Of a stretch of DNA of 64,000 nucleotides, positions 16,078-24,580 are shown one piece after another (within the stretch, counting starts at the first letter, position 1; each line of letters starts with the position of its first letter). Below the pieces are notes generated by a model. The model did not search any database, was not told the DNA's origin, and was given only the letters and a program-made list of their open reading frames with translations. The DNA lies in assembly GCF_042654065.1 (NCBI RefSeq), contig NZ_JBHSFP010000003.1, forward strand, positions 354,538-418,537. Reading direction: 5' to 3'. Made by a program: the position numbers and the translations under genes. This DNA is from Sphaerisporangium dianthi. GTDB lineage: Bacteria; Actinomycetota; Actinomycetes; Streptosporangiales; Streptosporangiaceae.

Positions 16078-17367
16078 ATGGGTCGACGACCAGCTTCCAC
16101 GCTTGCCAGCAGCGGTGAGGTGCTCCACCTCATCCGCACCGGCGAGGCCGTGACCAGGGCCGACATCGGCAGGATCACCGGCCTCTCCCGCCCCGCCGTG
16201 GCGCTGCGGGTGGCGGGCCTGCTCGACCACGGCCTGGTCGTGGAGCACACCGACGGTCCCTCCACCGGAGGCCGCCCGCCGGCCCGGCTCGCCTTCGACG
16301 CCTCCGGAGGCGTCGTCCTGGTCGCCTCGCTCGGCGCCAGCCGCACGCAGATCGCCCTTTGCGACCTGGCAGGCCGCGAGCTGGCCCGCACCGACCTGCG
16401 GATCGACGTCGAGCGCGGCCCCGATGTCGTGCTGCCCCTGCTGATGGACGTGTGGGCCGACCTGCTCGAAGGCCGCCCGATGTCGGCGGTCAAAGGCGCC
16501 GGCCTCGGCGTCCCGGCCACCGTCGAGTTCGCGGCGGGACGCACCGAGAGCGCCCGCGTCATGGCCGGCTGGACCGGCGTGGTGATCCCCCCGCTGATCT
16601 CCGCGCGCTTTCCCGTGCCGGTCTTCGTGGACAACGACGTCAACGTCATCGCGATGGGCGAGTACCGCGAGGCGTACGCCCGCGAGGTCTCCGACCTGCT
16701 GTTCGTCAAGGTCTCGACCCGCATCGGCGCCGGGGTGATCGCCGGGGGGCAGATCCTGCGCGGGGCGCTCGGCGCGGCGGGGGAGATCGGCCACATCCCC
16801 GTCCGCGACGGCGGCGGAGTGCTGTGCCGGTGCGGCAACGTCGACTGCGTCGACTCGGTGGCCAGCGGCACCGCGATCCTGCGCGATCTGCGGGCGTGCG
16901 GCCGCGACGTCCACTCGCTGTCCGACGTCGTCGCGCTGGTTCGCACGGGGGACGCCGAGACGATGACCGTGGTGCGCAGGGCGGGGCGGCTGCTCGGCGA
17001 GGTGGTCGCGAGCGCGGTCAACCTGCTCAACCCGGCGGTGGTGGTGCTCGGCGGCGACGTCGCCGAGCGCTTCCAGCCGCTGGTGTCGGGGGTGCGCGAG
17101 GTCGTCTACCGGCGCTCGACGGCGCTGTCCACCCGCAGCCTGCGCATAGAGCGCAGCCGGCTCGGCCCGAGCGCGGGCATCACCGGCTGCGCCCTCATGG
17201 TGATCGACCACATCCTGGCGCCCGAGGCGGTCGACGCCGCCATCGACGCCGCGGCCGGAGCGGCCGGCGTGGCGGGCGGCGCGATCAGCGCGGGCACAGC
17301 AGCCGGCTCAGAGCTCGCTCCAGCGCCGGCGGGCCGTCGACCGGCGACGGCCACGGGAAGCGGATGA
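16078..17367 (+). CDS. ROK-family transcriptional regulator
   Basis: A 429-residue protein with an N-terminal winged helix-turn-helix (about 15-65, VTRADIGRITGLSRPAVALR) followed by a ROK sugar-kinase-like domain. The zinc-binding motif is CRCGNVDCVD. VFVDNDVNVIAMGEY carries the catalytic-type Asp, but the domain may only sense sugar. ROK repressors bind sugar or sugar phosphate and leave DNA. Its divergent position next to edd-glk-eda makes that operon the likely target. ATG 16078 and TTG 16066 are both possible. The low-complexity C-terminus overlaps the convergent DUF2470 gene by 83 bp. Confidence 0.9.
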   Translation: MGRRPASTLASSGEVLHLIRTGEAVTRADIGRITGLSRPAVALRVAGLLDHGLVVEHTDGPSTGGRPPARLAFDASGGVVLVASLGASRTQIALCDLAGRELARTDLRIDVERGPDVVLPLLMDVWADLLEGRPMSAVKGAGLGVPATVEFAAGRTESARVMAGWTGVVIPPLISARFPVPVFVDNDVNVIAMGEYREAYAREVSDLLFVKVSTRIGAGVIAGGQILRGALGAAGEIGHIPVRDGGGVLCRCGNVDCVDSVASGTAILRDLRACGRDVHSLSDVVALVRTGDAETMTVVRRAGRLLGEVVASAVNLLNPAVVVLGGDVAERFQPLVSGVREVVYRRSTALSTRSLRIERSRLGPSAGITGCALMVIDHILAPEAVDAAIDAAAGAAGVAGGAISAGTAAGSELAPAPAGRRPATATGSG

Positions 17368-18007
17368 GCGTCGGGTCGGCGAGGCCCGAGCGCACCGTGG
17401 CGCCATAGCGGTCCAGCTCCCACAGCCACGGCTCGGGCGCCGGTTCGCCCACCAGTGACTCGACGGCCCGGCCGAGCTGCTCGCGGTGCGCCTCGTTGAC
17501 GTGGCGCAGCATGCGCTCGGCGGCGTCGTGGACCGGGTCGGGCCCGGCGGCGAGATACTGCTCGGCGTCGAGCATCCCCGACTCCTGGCCGGTCAGGTAG
17601 ATCACGTAGCCGACGTCGACGCGGAACAGGCGCGGCCCGGCGGGGTCGCCTTCCACGGCCGCGAACAGCGCCTCGTCTGGGCACCGGCCGGCCACGGCCA
17701 CGGCGGCCTCCCGCAGGTCCGCGGGCGGCACCGCCTGAGCCCACCCCTGGACCTTCAGCAGCCCGCGCGGGTGCTCGACGCCGGCCAGCGTCCGGGACGC
17801 TGACAGGTCGACGGTCACCACGACGTCGTCCGCGGCGGGGAGTCCGTGCAAGGGCTCGCCGGGCCTGACCAGCAGCAGCGGCCGGCCGGTGCCGTCGACA
17901 CCGCCCCTGGCCGGGCCCGCCGAGCCGTCGATGGAGACGTGGGTCGGCGCGGCGGCGTGGGCGAGACCGCGGACGCGTTCGGAGATCGGGGGCACCTTCA
18001 CATGCAT
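17285..18007 (-). CDS. DUF2470-domain protein, haem/iron-linked
   Basis: A 240-residue soluble protein. The N-terminal part resembles a split-barrel (pyridoxamine-phosphate-oxidase-like) fold. The C-terminal DUF2470 domain covers about 155-235 (DAAERMLRHVNEAHREQL to LDRYGATVRSG and RFPWPSPVDG). Proteins of this kind relate to HugZ-type haem utilisation proteins, but a haem-degrading role is inference. The iron boxes just upstream support an iron link. ATG 18007 is preceded by AGGAG at eight bases; an upstream in-frame start at 18064 would overlap the regulatory zone. It is transcribed away from the S4 gene. Confidence 0.75.
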   Translation of the reverse strand: MHVKVPPISERVRGLAHAAAPTHVSIDGSAGPARGGVDGTGRPLLLVRPGEPLHGLPAADDVVVTVDLSASRTLAGVEHPRGLLKVQGWAQAVPPADLREAAVAVAGRCPDEALFAAVEGDPAGPRLFRVDVGYVIYLTGQESGMLDAEQYLAAGPDPVHDAAERMLRHVNEAHREQLGRAVESLVGEPAPEPWLWELDRYGATVRSGLADPTLIRFPWPSPVDGPPALERALSRLLCPR

Positions 18008-18073
18008 GACATCGGCTCCTGAGGTCGGGCGGGCGGCGTCGAGCGGGAGTGGCGCCGGCGCCACCCGTCTGGC

Positions 18074-18107
18074 TAAGGTTAGGCTTCCCTTAGTAAGGCT
18101 TACCTAA
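18074..18107. promoter_or_regulatory. Two overlapping DtxR/IdeR-type iron boxes
   Basis: TAAGGTTAGGCTTCCCTTA (18074-18092) matches the DtxR/IdeR consensus TTAGGTTAGGCTAACCTAA at 15 of 19 positions. CTTAGTAAGGCTTACCTAA (18089-18107) matches at 14 of 19. The boxes overlap by four bases in the 116-bp gap between divergent DUF2470 and S4 genes. Overlapping double boxes are typical of strong iron-dependent repression. Which promoter, or both, is controlled cannot be read directly. Confidence 0.7.
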
Positions 18108-18123
18108 CCACAGCGAGGTCCAC

Positions 18124-18738
18124 GTGCGCTACACCGGTCCCAAAGTGCGGCTGTCCCGCCGCGCCGGCGTCCCCCTCACCAGGAAGGCGGTGCGTTATCT
18201 GGAGGCGCGGCCGTACCCGCCGGGCGAGCACGGCCGCAAGACCAGCCGCCGCGCCGCGGGCGACTACAGCCTGCGCCGGATGGAGAAGCAGAAGCTCCGC
18301 TGGTACTACGACGTCTCCGAACGGCAGATGCGCAGATACTGGAGCCTCGCGCTGCGCCGCCCCGGGCGCTCGGGCGCCGAGCTGGTCACGCTGCTGGAGA
18401 CCCGCCTCGCCTCCCTCGTCCTGCGGGCCGGCCTCGCCCCGTCGATCTACGCGGCCCGCCAGTACGTCAACCACGGCCACATCACCGTCGACGGGCGCAA
18501 GGTCGACATCCCCAGCTACCTGGTGCGGCCCGGCCAGACCGTCGCCGTGCGGGCGAGGTCACGCGCCATGCAGCCGTTCGTGGCCGCGGCCGAGGGTCTG
18601 TACGCCGAGGAGGTCACCGCGCCGTACCTCGCGGTCGACCTGAACGAGCTGAGTTTCACGCTGCTCGCCGCGCCGGAGCGCGCGCAGATCCGCGTCCCGG
18701 TCGACGAGCAGCTCGTCGTCGAGCACTACTCCCGCTGA
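18124..18738 (+). CDS. rpsD: 30S ribosomal protein S4
   Basis: A 204-residue S4 protein. The N-terminus MRYTGPKVRLSRRAG and EARPYPPGEHGR match actinobacterial S4. An S4 RNA-binding domain spans about 97-160 (ETRLASLVLRAGLAPSIYAA, ARQYVNHGHITVDG), and the end reads IRVPVDEQLVVEHYSR. It has no Cys zinc motif, as is usual in actinobacteria. S4 starts 30S assembly and can repress its own operon. It stands alone here, not next to rpsM-rpsK-rpoA. From one window I cannot say whether it is the only copy or an alternative one. GTG 18124 follows GAGG by five bases. Iron boxes lie 17-50 bp upstream, an unusual setting for a ribosomal gene. Confidence 0.9.
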   Translation: MRYTGPKVRLSRRAGVPLTRKAVRYLEARPYPPGEHGRKTSRRAAGDYSLRRMEKQKLRWYYDVSERQMRRYWSLALRRPGRSGAELVTLLETRLASLVLRAGLAPSIYAARQYVNHGHITVDGRKVDIPSYLVRPGQTVAVRARSRAMQPFVAAAEGLYAEEVTAPYLAVDLNELSFTLLAAPERAQIRVPVDEQLVVEHYSR

Positions 18739-18758
18739 CCCCGCCCCCGGGCGGGTTC

Positions 18759-19676
18759 CTAACGCAGGGTGGCCGCGTCCTCGCGGGCGGGGAGCACCTC
18801 GTCCGCCGGGACGGCCACGACGCCGGGAAGGGCCTCGCGGAGCGCCGCGATCTCGGCGCGCAGCGCGGCCAGCTCGGCGGCCACATCCGCGCCGCCGTCG
18901 CCCGCGCCCGGGCCATGCCCCGTGCCCGTGCCGGGGCCCGCCTCGCCGGAGCGGACGGCGACGGCGGGGCCGGCCGCCTCGCCGTCCTGCTCCCGCTCCC
19001 GCTGGTGTTCCTCCTCCATCGCGCTCACCACCACCGCGATGAACAGGTTCAGCACGACGAACGTGCAGATCAGCACGAACACCACGAAGAACACCCATGA
19101 CGACGGATGCTGCTCCATGATCCGCCGGTTGATGTCCGACCAGCCGTCGCCGGTCATCGTCTGGAACAGCGTGAACAGCGACGTCGGCAGGTCGCCGAAA
19201 TACTCGGGGGCGGTCGCGCCGTACAACTTCGTGGCCATCACCGACGCCACGTAGAGCACGAGCCCCAGCAGCACGGCGATCGACGTCATGCCCGGGACGG
19301 CGGTGAGCAGGGCCGCCACCACGCGCCGCAGGCTCGGCACCACCGAGATCAGCCGCAGCGCCCGCATGATGCGCAGTGCGCGCAGCACCGACAGCCCGCC
19401 CGCCGTGGGCAGGAACGACACGACCACGATCACCGTGTCGAACAGGTTCCACGGGTCGAGCACGAACCGCGCCCGGTAGACGTACACCTTCGCCAGCAGC
19501 TCGGCGACGAACACGTACAGCGCGGCGTGGTCGACCACGTGCAGCAGGGCGCCGTAGGACGCCGTCGCCTCGGCGGAGGTCTCCACCCCCAGGGTCGCCG
19601 CGTTGACCACGATGACGCTGATGATCGCGCGCTGGAACCACGTGGATTCGAGGACATGACGGACACGATCCCGCAT
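18759..19676 (-). CDS. Voltage-gated cation channel, NaChBac-like
   Basis: A 305-residue single-domain six-helix channel (tetramer in the family). S1-S3 span about 13-90. S4 carries arginines every third residue (R99, R102, R105, R108) plus R117-R118. The pore loop ends in TMTGDGWSD (173-181), and S6 is about 194-220. A hydrophilic linker and a coiled coil near 270-290 (AAELAALRAEIAALREAL) likely hold the tetramer. In NaChBac-type channels the filter is TLESW with Glu; here Asp177 takes that place with glycines on both sides, so ion choice may differ. ATG 19676 is chosen; GTG 19688 would place GGAG directly against the start. Confidence 0.85.
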   Translation of the reverse strand: MRDRVRHVLESTWFQRAIISVIVVNAATLGVETSAEATASYGALLHVVDHAALYVFVAELLAKVYVYRARFVLDPWNLFDTVIVVVSFLPTAGGLSVLRALRIMRALRLISVVPSLRRVVAALLTAVPGMTSIAVLLGLVLYVASVMATKLYGATAPEYFGDLPTSLFTLFQTMTGDGWSDINRRIMEQHPSSWVFFVVFVLICTFVVLNLFIAVVVSAMEEEHQREREQDGEAAGPAVAVRSGEAGPGTGTGHGPGAGDGGADVAAELAALRAEIAALREALPGVVAVPADEVLPAREDAATLR

Positions 19677-19983
19677 GAGGGTGAGCACTCCAGGAGCCGG
19701 GCGACGAGGATGCGCAAGATCCTAGAGTCTGCGCGGACACTCCCGTGCCCGGGTCGCCGTCCACGTCCGGAATCACGGCGCGCCCCGCTTCGCCGCTTCT
19801 TGGAATGATCTGGGAACCGTGGCGTTGGCCCCGCGGAGAACGGCACGTGGCGGGCGGCGGCGGCGCGGCCGGCCCCCGCGGCGCGCGCCCGCCTCACAGA
19901 GACCTCCCAGAACCTCCCCGGACCCCTTCAGGCGGATGGCCCAGGCTCTCCGCCATGAGGTGCCACCACGCGAAGGGAGATCG
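19677..19983. other. Divergent intergenic region
   Basis: About 305 bp between the ion channel (minus) and the ABC ATPase (plus). No gene is supported; frames crossing it have low-complexity Arg/Pro translations. No clear operator was seen. A GGGAG ribosome site lies just before 19984. Confidence 0.4.
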
Positions 19984-20880
19984 ATGATCGAGGTAACGGG
20001 ACTCAGCAAGCGCTACGGCCCCGTGACGGCGGTGGACGGGCTGACGTTCGACGTCAGGCCGGGCGCCGTCACCGGCTTCCTCGGCCCGAACGGGGCGGGC
20101 AAGACGACCACGATGCGCATGATCCTGGGGCTCGACACGCCGAGCGGCGGCCACGCCCGGGTGCTCGGCGCCCGGTACGCCGACCTGCCGGAGCCGATGC
20201 GCGCGGTAGGCGCGCTGCTCGACGCCGGAGCCGTGCACCCGCGCAGGAGCGCCCGCGACCATCTGACGTGCCTCGCGCTGAACGCCCGGATATCCCGGGG
20301 GCGCGTCGAGGAGGTGCTCCGGCTCACCGGGCTGGCGCCGGTGGCGCGGCGCGCGGCCGGGACGTTCTCCCTCGGCATGAGCCAGCGCCTGGGGATCGCC
20401 GCCGCGCTGCTCGGCGACCCGGCCGTGCTCGTCTTCGACGAGCCGGTGAACGGACTCGACCCCGAGGGCATCGTGTGGATCCGCACGCTGATGCGCGAGC
20501 TGGCCGCCGAGGGGCGCACGGTCCTGGTGTCCAGCCACCTGATGGCCGAGATGGCGCTCACCGCCGACCACCTGATCGTCATCGGGCGCGGCCGGCTGAT
20601 CGCCGACGTCGCCGCCGACGCCTTTGTGCGGTCCGGCGAGGTCCGCGTCCGCACCCCCGGCGCCGAGGAGTTCGCCCGTGCTCTGAGCGCGTCCGGGGCC
20701 GCCGTGCGGCCGGACGCCCCCGACGGCCTGCTCGTGAGCGGGATGGCGGCCGAGGACATCGGCCGGATGGCGGCGGCCGCGAGCGTGACCCTGTACGAGC
20801 TCACGCCGCTGCGGACCTCACTGGAGGAGGCGTTCATGGAGCTGACACGCGACGACGTCGAGTACGGGGCGGCACGGTGA
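19984..20880 (+). CDS. ABC exporter ATP-binding protein
   Basis: A 298-residue ATPase of the DrrA/CcmA group. Walker A is GPNGAGKTT (residues 34-42), the signature is FSLGMSQRLG, Walker B is VLVFDEPVNGLDPEG and the switch is SSHLMAEM. A C-terminal regulatory segment of about 80 residues ends in LEEAFMELT, as in ABC-2 systems. It drives export with the permease that starts inside its stop codon. A response regulator/sensor kinase pair follows and may control the pair. Substrate is unknown. Confidence 0.9.
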   Translation: MIEVTGLSKRYGPVTAVDGLTFDVRPGAVTGFLGPNGAGKTTTMRMILGLDTPSGGHARVLGARYADLPEPMRAVGALLDAGAVHPRRSARDHLTCLALNARISRGRVEEVLRLTGLAPVARRAAGTFSLGMSQRLGIAAALLGDPAVLVFDEPVNGLDPEGIVWIRTLMRELAAEGRTVLVSSHLMAEMALTADHLIVIGRGRLIADVAADAFVRSGEVRVRTPGAEEFARALSASGAAVRPDAPDGLLVSGMAAEDIGRMAAAASVTLYELTPLRTSLEEAFMELTRDDVEYGAAR

Positions 20881-21770
20881 GCGGGCCGCTGCGGGACGGC
20901 GCGGTGACCGTGGGAGGCGCGATGGGCGGGCGCCGGGATCCCGGTGCGGCGGCCGGAGGAGGTGCGGTGGGAGGCGGTGCGGCGGGAGGGCGGCAGCGAT
21001 TCGGTGACGTGCTGAGGTCGGAGTGGGCCAAGGCGCGCACCATGCGGTCCACCTGGTACACCATGCTCGCCATCGTGGTGGTCGGCGCGCTGTTCGGCGC
21101 CCTGTTCGCGGGCGCGGGGGCCCGGGAGTACGCGACGGCGACGGCGGCCGGACGCGCGGAGTTCGATCCCTTCGGCATGACCTTCCGCGCCCTGTTCTTC
21201 CTGCAGCTCATCGTCGGATACCTGGGGATGCGCACCGTGACGGGCGAATACGGGGTGCGGACCCTGCCTGCGGGTCTCGTCGCCGTGCCGCGGCGCGGCC
21301 GCATGCTGGCCGCGAAGGCGGTGGTCTGCTCGGCCATGGCCTTCGTCGCCGGCGAGGCGGCGGCGCTGGCGGTCTACCTCACCGGCAGGGCGGTGCTGAC
21401 GGCCCAGGCGGTGCCCGCCTACGACGTGGGGCAGCCGGGCGTGGCGCGGGCGATGGTGGGTGTGGGGATCCTCATGGCGACGATGAGCCTGTTCGGGCTC
21501 GCGCTCGGGTTCCTCCTGCGGGCCACCTCCGCCGGGCTCACGGTCCTGGTCGTCGTCACCGCGCTGATACCGGCGATGGCGCCCGTCTTCCCCGCCTGGC
21601 TGGCGTCCTTCGTGGTGAAGTACTGGCCGGCGCAGGCGGGAGGGCGGCTGGTGAGCGTGCGCGAACAGCCCGGCCTCCTGGCACCCTGGACCGGGTATGC
21701 GGTGTTCTGCGGGTACGTCGCCGTCGCCCTGCTCGCCGCCTTCGCCGCCTTCCGGAGGCGGGACGCCTGA
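20877..21770 (+). CDS. ABC-2 type permease
   Basis: A 297-residue membrane subunit with six likely helices. It starts with a flexible Gly/Ala-rich leader, then RFGDVLRSEWAKARTMRSTWY, the usual lead into helix 1 of ABC-2 permeases. The conserved RTVTGEYGVRTLPAGL matches the ExGTxxxLL-type amphipathic segment. The GTG start overlaps the ATPase stop (GTGA), so the two are translated together and form one exporter. Confidence 0.88.
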   Translation: MSGPLRDGAVTVGGAMGGRRDPGAAAGGGAVGGGAAGGRQRFGDVLRSEWAKARTMRSTWYTMLAIVVVGALFGALFAGAGAREYATATAAGRAEFDPFGMTFRALFFLQLIVGYLGMRTVTGEYGVRTLPAGLVAVPRRGRMLAAKAVVCSAMAFVAGEAAALAVYLTGRAVLTAQAVPAYDVGQPGVARAMVGVGILMATMSLFGLALGFLLRATSAGLTVLVVVTALIPAMAPVFPAWLASFVVKYWPAQAGGRLVSVREQPGLLAPWTGYAVFCGYVAVALLAAFAAFRRRDA

Positions 21771-21838
21771 CGCCCGCCGCCACCGGCGAGCGGCGCGGTG
21801 GCGGCGCGGCGGCCGGTCCGTGGAGACAGGAGGCGGAG

Positions 21839-22552
21839 ATGGAGCGGGATGGGCGGGCGCCGGGCGACCGGCGGCGAGAGCGGCTGCTGGTCGTCGACGA
21901 CGAGCCCACGGTGCGCGAGCTGCTGTCGGCGACCCTGCGCTTCGCGGGCTTCGCCGTCACCTCGGCCGCCACCGGGGCCGAGGCCCTCGACGCGGCGCGG
22001 GACCAGCCGCCCGATCTGGTGCTCCTCGATGTGATGTTGCCCGATCTGGATGGGTTCGAGGTCGTGCGGCGGCTGCGCGACCTCGTCCGGCCGCCGGTCC
22101 CCGTCCTGTTCCTCACCGCCCGCGACTCCCCGGCCGACAAGGTGACCGGTCTGACGCTCGGCGGGGACGACTACGTCACCAAGCCGTTCGACCTGGAGGA
22201 GCTGATCGCGCGCATCAGGGCGATACTGCGCCGCACCGGTTCGCCCGGCGCCCACACGCTGGTCATCGGCGACCTGGAGGTCGACCCGGAGGGGCACCAC
22301 GTCACGCGGGCGGGGCGGCCCGTACGGCTGTCGCCCACCGAGTTCCGGCTGCTGTGCTACCTGGCGGCGAACGCGGGGAGGGTCGTGTCCAAGGCACGCA
22401 TCCTGGACCACGTGTGGCAGTACGACTTCGCCGGAGACGCGAGCATCGTCGACACCTATGTCAGCTACCTGCGCCGCAAGCTCGACTCCGCCGGCCCCAA
22501 GCTGCTCCACACCATCCACGGGGTGGGCTACGTGCTCCGCGAGCCCCGATGA
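21839..22552 (+). CDS. OmpR-family response regulator
   Basis: A 237-residue regulator. The receiver domain has the acidic pocket VVDDEP, phospho-Asp in LVLLDVMLPDLDG and Lys in DDYVTKPF. The winged-helix domain includes LSPTEFRLLCYL and DTYVSYLRRKL. It resembles the MtrA/MprA-like actinobacterial group. ATG 21839 follows an AGGAGG. The partner sensor kinase starts 58 bp downstream. It most likely controls the ABC exporter genes just upstream. Confidence 0.92.
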   Translation: MERDGRAPGDRRRERLLVVDDEPTVRELLSATLRFAGFAVTSAATGAEALDAARDQPPDLVLLDVMLPDLDGFEVVRRLRDLVRPPVPVLFLTARDSPADKVTGLTLGGDDYVTKPFDLEELIARIRAILRRTGSPGAHTLVIGDLEVDPEGHHVTRAGRPVRLSPTEFRLLCYLAANAGRVVSKARILDHVWQYDFAGDASIVDTYVSYLRRKLDSAGPKLLHTIHGVGYVLREPR

Positions 22553-22610
22553 CGCCCGCACGCGTGCGCCGCGGCCGCCGCCCCTCCGCCGCGCGGGCGG
22601 CGGAGGCCCT

Positions 22611-24146
22611 GTGAGCGCGCCGGGCCGGCTCGGGCGGATGTCGCTGCGCGCCCGGCTGCTGCTCATCACCAGCGCCCTGCTCGCGGTCGGGCTCGTGCTC
22701 GGAGGGTCCATCGTGATCGGCCTGCTCCGCGCCAACCTGGTCGACCGCGTCGACCGCCAGTTGCGCGCGCTCGCCGGCCTGGCCGCGATCCTGCCGGCGG
22801 GTCTCCCCGCGGGACTTCCAGGCGCGGGCACGGGCCAGGGCGGGTCCGGGGCCGTGGGCGGGCGGGCGCTCGCCGCCGGCTTCGACCTGATCACCGAGAT
22901 CTACGTCGCCGACCTCGCCGGCGACGGCACGGTCAGGAGCGGCACCCGTGTTCCGGGCGGCCCGGCGGCCGGCGGGCCCGTTCTGCCGGTTCTGGACGCC
23001 GCGGCGGTCGCGCGGCACGGACGGCGTCCGTTCGAGGCCGGCAGCCTGGACGGCACCCGGCGATGGCGCGTGGTCGCCGTGCCGCGCGCGGCGGCGCGGA
23101 CACCCGGGGGAGCCGTGCCGTCCGGGGGAGCGGCGCCGCCGGGGGGCGGCGCCGTCGTCGTGGCCGCGTCGCTCGACGCCGTCTCGGCCACCGTCGGGCG
23201 GCTGCGCGCGGCCTTCCTCCTGACCGGGGCGGCATTGCTGGCCCTGCTCACGTTGTGCGGCTGGTTCGCGATCCGGGCGGGGCTCCGCCCGCTGCGCCGC
23301 ATCGAGGACACCGCGGCCGCCATCGCCTCGGGAGACCTGACCCGGCGGGTTCCCGACGCCGCCGGGCCGGCCACCGAGATCGGCCGCCTCTCCGCCTCTC
23401 TCAACGGCATGCTCGCCCAGATCGAGCGGGCCTTCGCCGCGCGGGCCGACTCCGAGGCGCGCCTGCGGCGGCTCGTCGCCGACGTCGGCCACGAGCTGCG
23501 CACCCCGCTGTTCGGCATCAAAGGGTTCTCCGAGCTGTACCGGATGGGAGGCCTCAGCGACGTCGGGCCGGCGATGGCCCGCATCGAGAGCGAGGCCGGA
23601 CGCCTGGCCGGCCTCGTCGACGACCTGCTGCTGCTCGCACGGCTGGACGAGGGCGGGGATGCGCTGCCCCTCGACCTGGCGCCGATGGACCTGCGGACCC
23701 TGGCCGCCGACGCGCGCCTGGACCTCAGGGCGCTCGCCCCCGACCGGCCCGTCGAACTGACCGGTCCCGGGGGCGGCGCGCCCGCCTCGGCGCCGGTGCT
23801 CGGCGACGAGGCGCGCCTGCGCCAGGTGGTGAGCAACCTGGTCGGCAACGTCGTCGCGCACACGCCGGCCGGCAGCCGCGTGCGCGTCGGCGTGGGAACC
23901 GCCGGCGCCGAGGCGGTGCTGGTGATCGAGGACGACGGGCCGGGCCTGACCCCCGAACAGGCCGTCCGGGCGTTCGACCGGTTCTACCGCGCGGACGCCT
24001 CGCGGAGCAGGTCGGGTAGCGGAGGGGCGGGCCTCGGCCTCGCCATCGCGCGGTCGCTGGCGGCGGCGCACGGCGGCCGCGTCACCCTGCGCACCACCCC
24101 CGGCCACGGTGCGGCGTTCACGCTTGCGTTGCCCCTCGCCCGCTGA
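22611..24146 (+). CDS. Sensor histidine kinase
   Basis: A 511-residue membrane kinase. Helix 1 (about 15-37) and helix 2 (about 200-225) flank an extracellular sensor of about 160 residues with Gly/Pro-rich inserts. Then follow HAMP (GLRPLRRIEDTAAAIASGDL), HisKA with the phospho-His in ADVGHELRTPLFGIKGF, and HATPase with N, G1 (EDDGPGL) and G2 (GGAGLGLAIARSL) boxes. It pairs with the response regulator before it. GTG 22611 follows GGAGG. The last codons and the stop are part of a 40-bp unit repeated twice more downstream. Confidence 0.9.
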   Translation: MSAPGRLGRMSLRARLLLITSALLAVGLVLGGSIVIGLLRANLVDRVDRQLRALAGLAAILPAGLPAGLPGAGTGQGGSGAVGGRALAAGFDLITEIYVADLAGDGTVRSGTRVPGGPAAGGPVLPVLDAAAVARHGRRPFEAGSLDGTRRWRVVAVPRAAARTPGGAVPSGGAAPPGGGAVVVAASLDAVSATVGRLRAAFLLTGAALLALLTLCGWFAIRAGLRPLRRIEDTAAAIASGDLTRRVPDAAGPATEIGRLSASLNGMLAQIERAFAARADSEARLRRLVADVGHELRTPLFGIKGFSELYRMGGLSDVGPAMARIESEAGRLAGLVDDLLLLARLDEGGDALPLDLAPMDLRTLAADARLDLRALAPDRPVELTGPGGGAPASAPVLGDEARLRQVVSNLVGNVVAHTPAGSRVRVGVGTAGAEAVLVIEDDGPGLTPEQAVRAFDRFYRADASRSRSGSGGAGLGLAIARSLAAAHGGRVTLRTTPGHGAAFTLALPLAR

Positions 24147-24230
24147 GGCGCGGCGCGTTCACGCTTGCGTTGCCCCTCGCCCGCTGAGGCGCGGCGTTCA
24201 CGCTTGCGCTGCCTGCTCGCCCGCCGAAGC
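24111..24230. repeat. Three tandem copies of a gene tail
   Basis: Units at 24111-24149 (39 bp), 24150-24190 (41 bp) and 24191-24230 (40 bp) share GTTCACGCTTGCG and a CTCGCCCGC core. The first unit encodes the last residues of the sensor kinase (FTLALPLAR) and its stop. Copies 2 and 3 lie downstream; copy 2 is nearly exact and copy 3 is diverged. This points to local slippage. Confidence 0.85.
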
Positions 24231-24301
24231 GCCGCGCTCGGTCACCTTGCGGCCGCGCCCTCGGCATGAGCGCGCCCGTCATCGGCGCCCCGGAGACGGG
24301 C

Positions 24302-24535
24302 TCAGTGCGGCGGGCCGTACGGCTCGATCGGCGGGTCGGAGAACGGGCCGCCGCCCGGCGGGCCGACGCGCTGCCCGGCGTCCTCGGTCACCCTGAGCGC
24401 GTACAGGCCCTGCTCGGGATCGAGGGGCACCAGGCCGTAGGCGGTGTCGACCTCGTCCTCACTCAGCCCGAGCCGGCGCATGGCGCCCTCCAGGGTCGCC
24501 TCGGCCGGCGGCAGCTCCACGGTGACCAGGACCAT
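24302..24535 (-). CDS. Small conserved hypothetical protein
   Basis: A 77-residue acidic protein with no signal peptide or membrane helix. The first 55 residues look folded (VLVTVELPPAEATLEGAMRR, then LSEDEVDTAYGLVPLDPEQGLYALRV). The tail is Pro/Gly-rich. The pattern of an alpha-beta unit with a short ligand loop is coherent, and codon use fits a real gene. It starts 36-46 bp after the subtilase gene on the same strand and may be its partner. Function unknown. Confidence 0.6.
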   Translation of the reverse strand: MVLVTVELPPAEATLEGAMRRLGLSEDEVDTAYGLVPLDPEQGLYALRVTEDAGQRVGPPGGGPFSDPPIEPYGPPH

Positions 24536-24580
24536 GCCCTCACGCTACGCGTCTCGCCCGCTCCGGCGCACGTGACCCCC

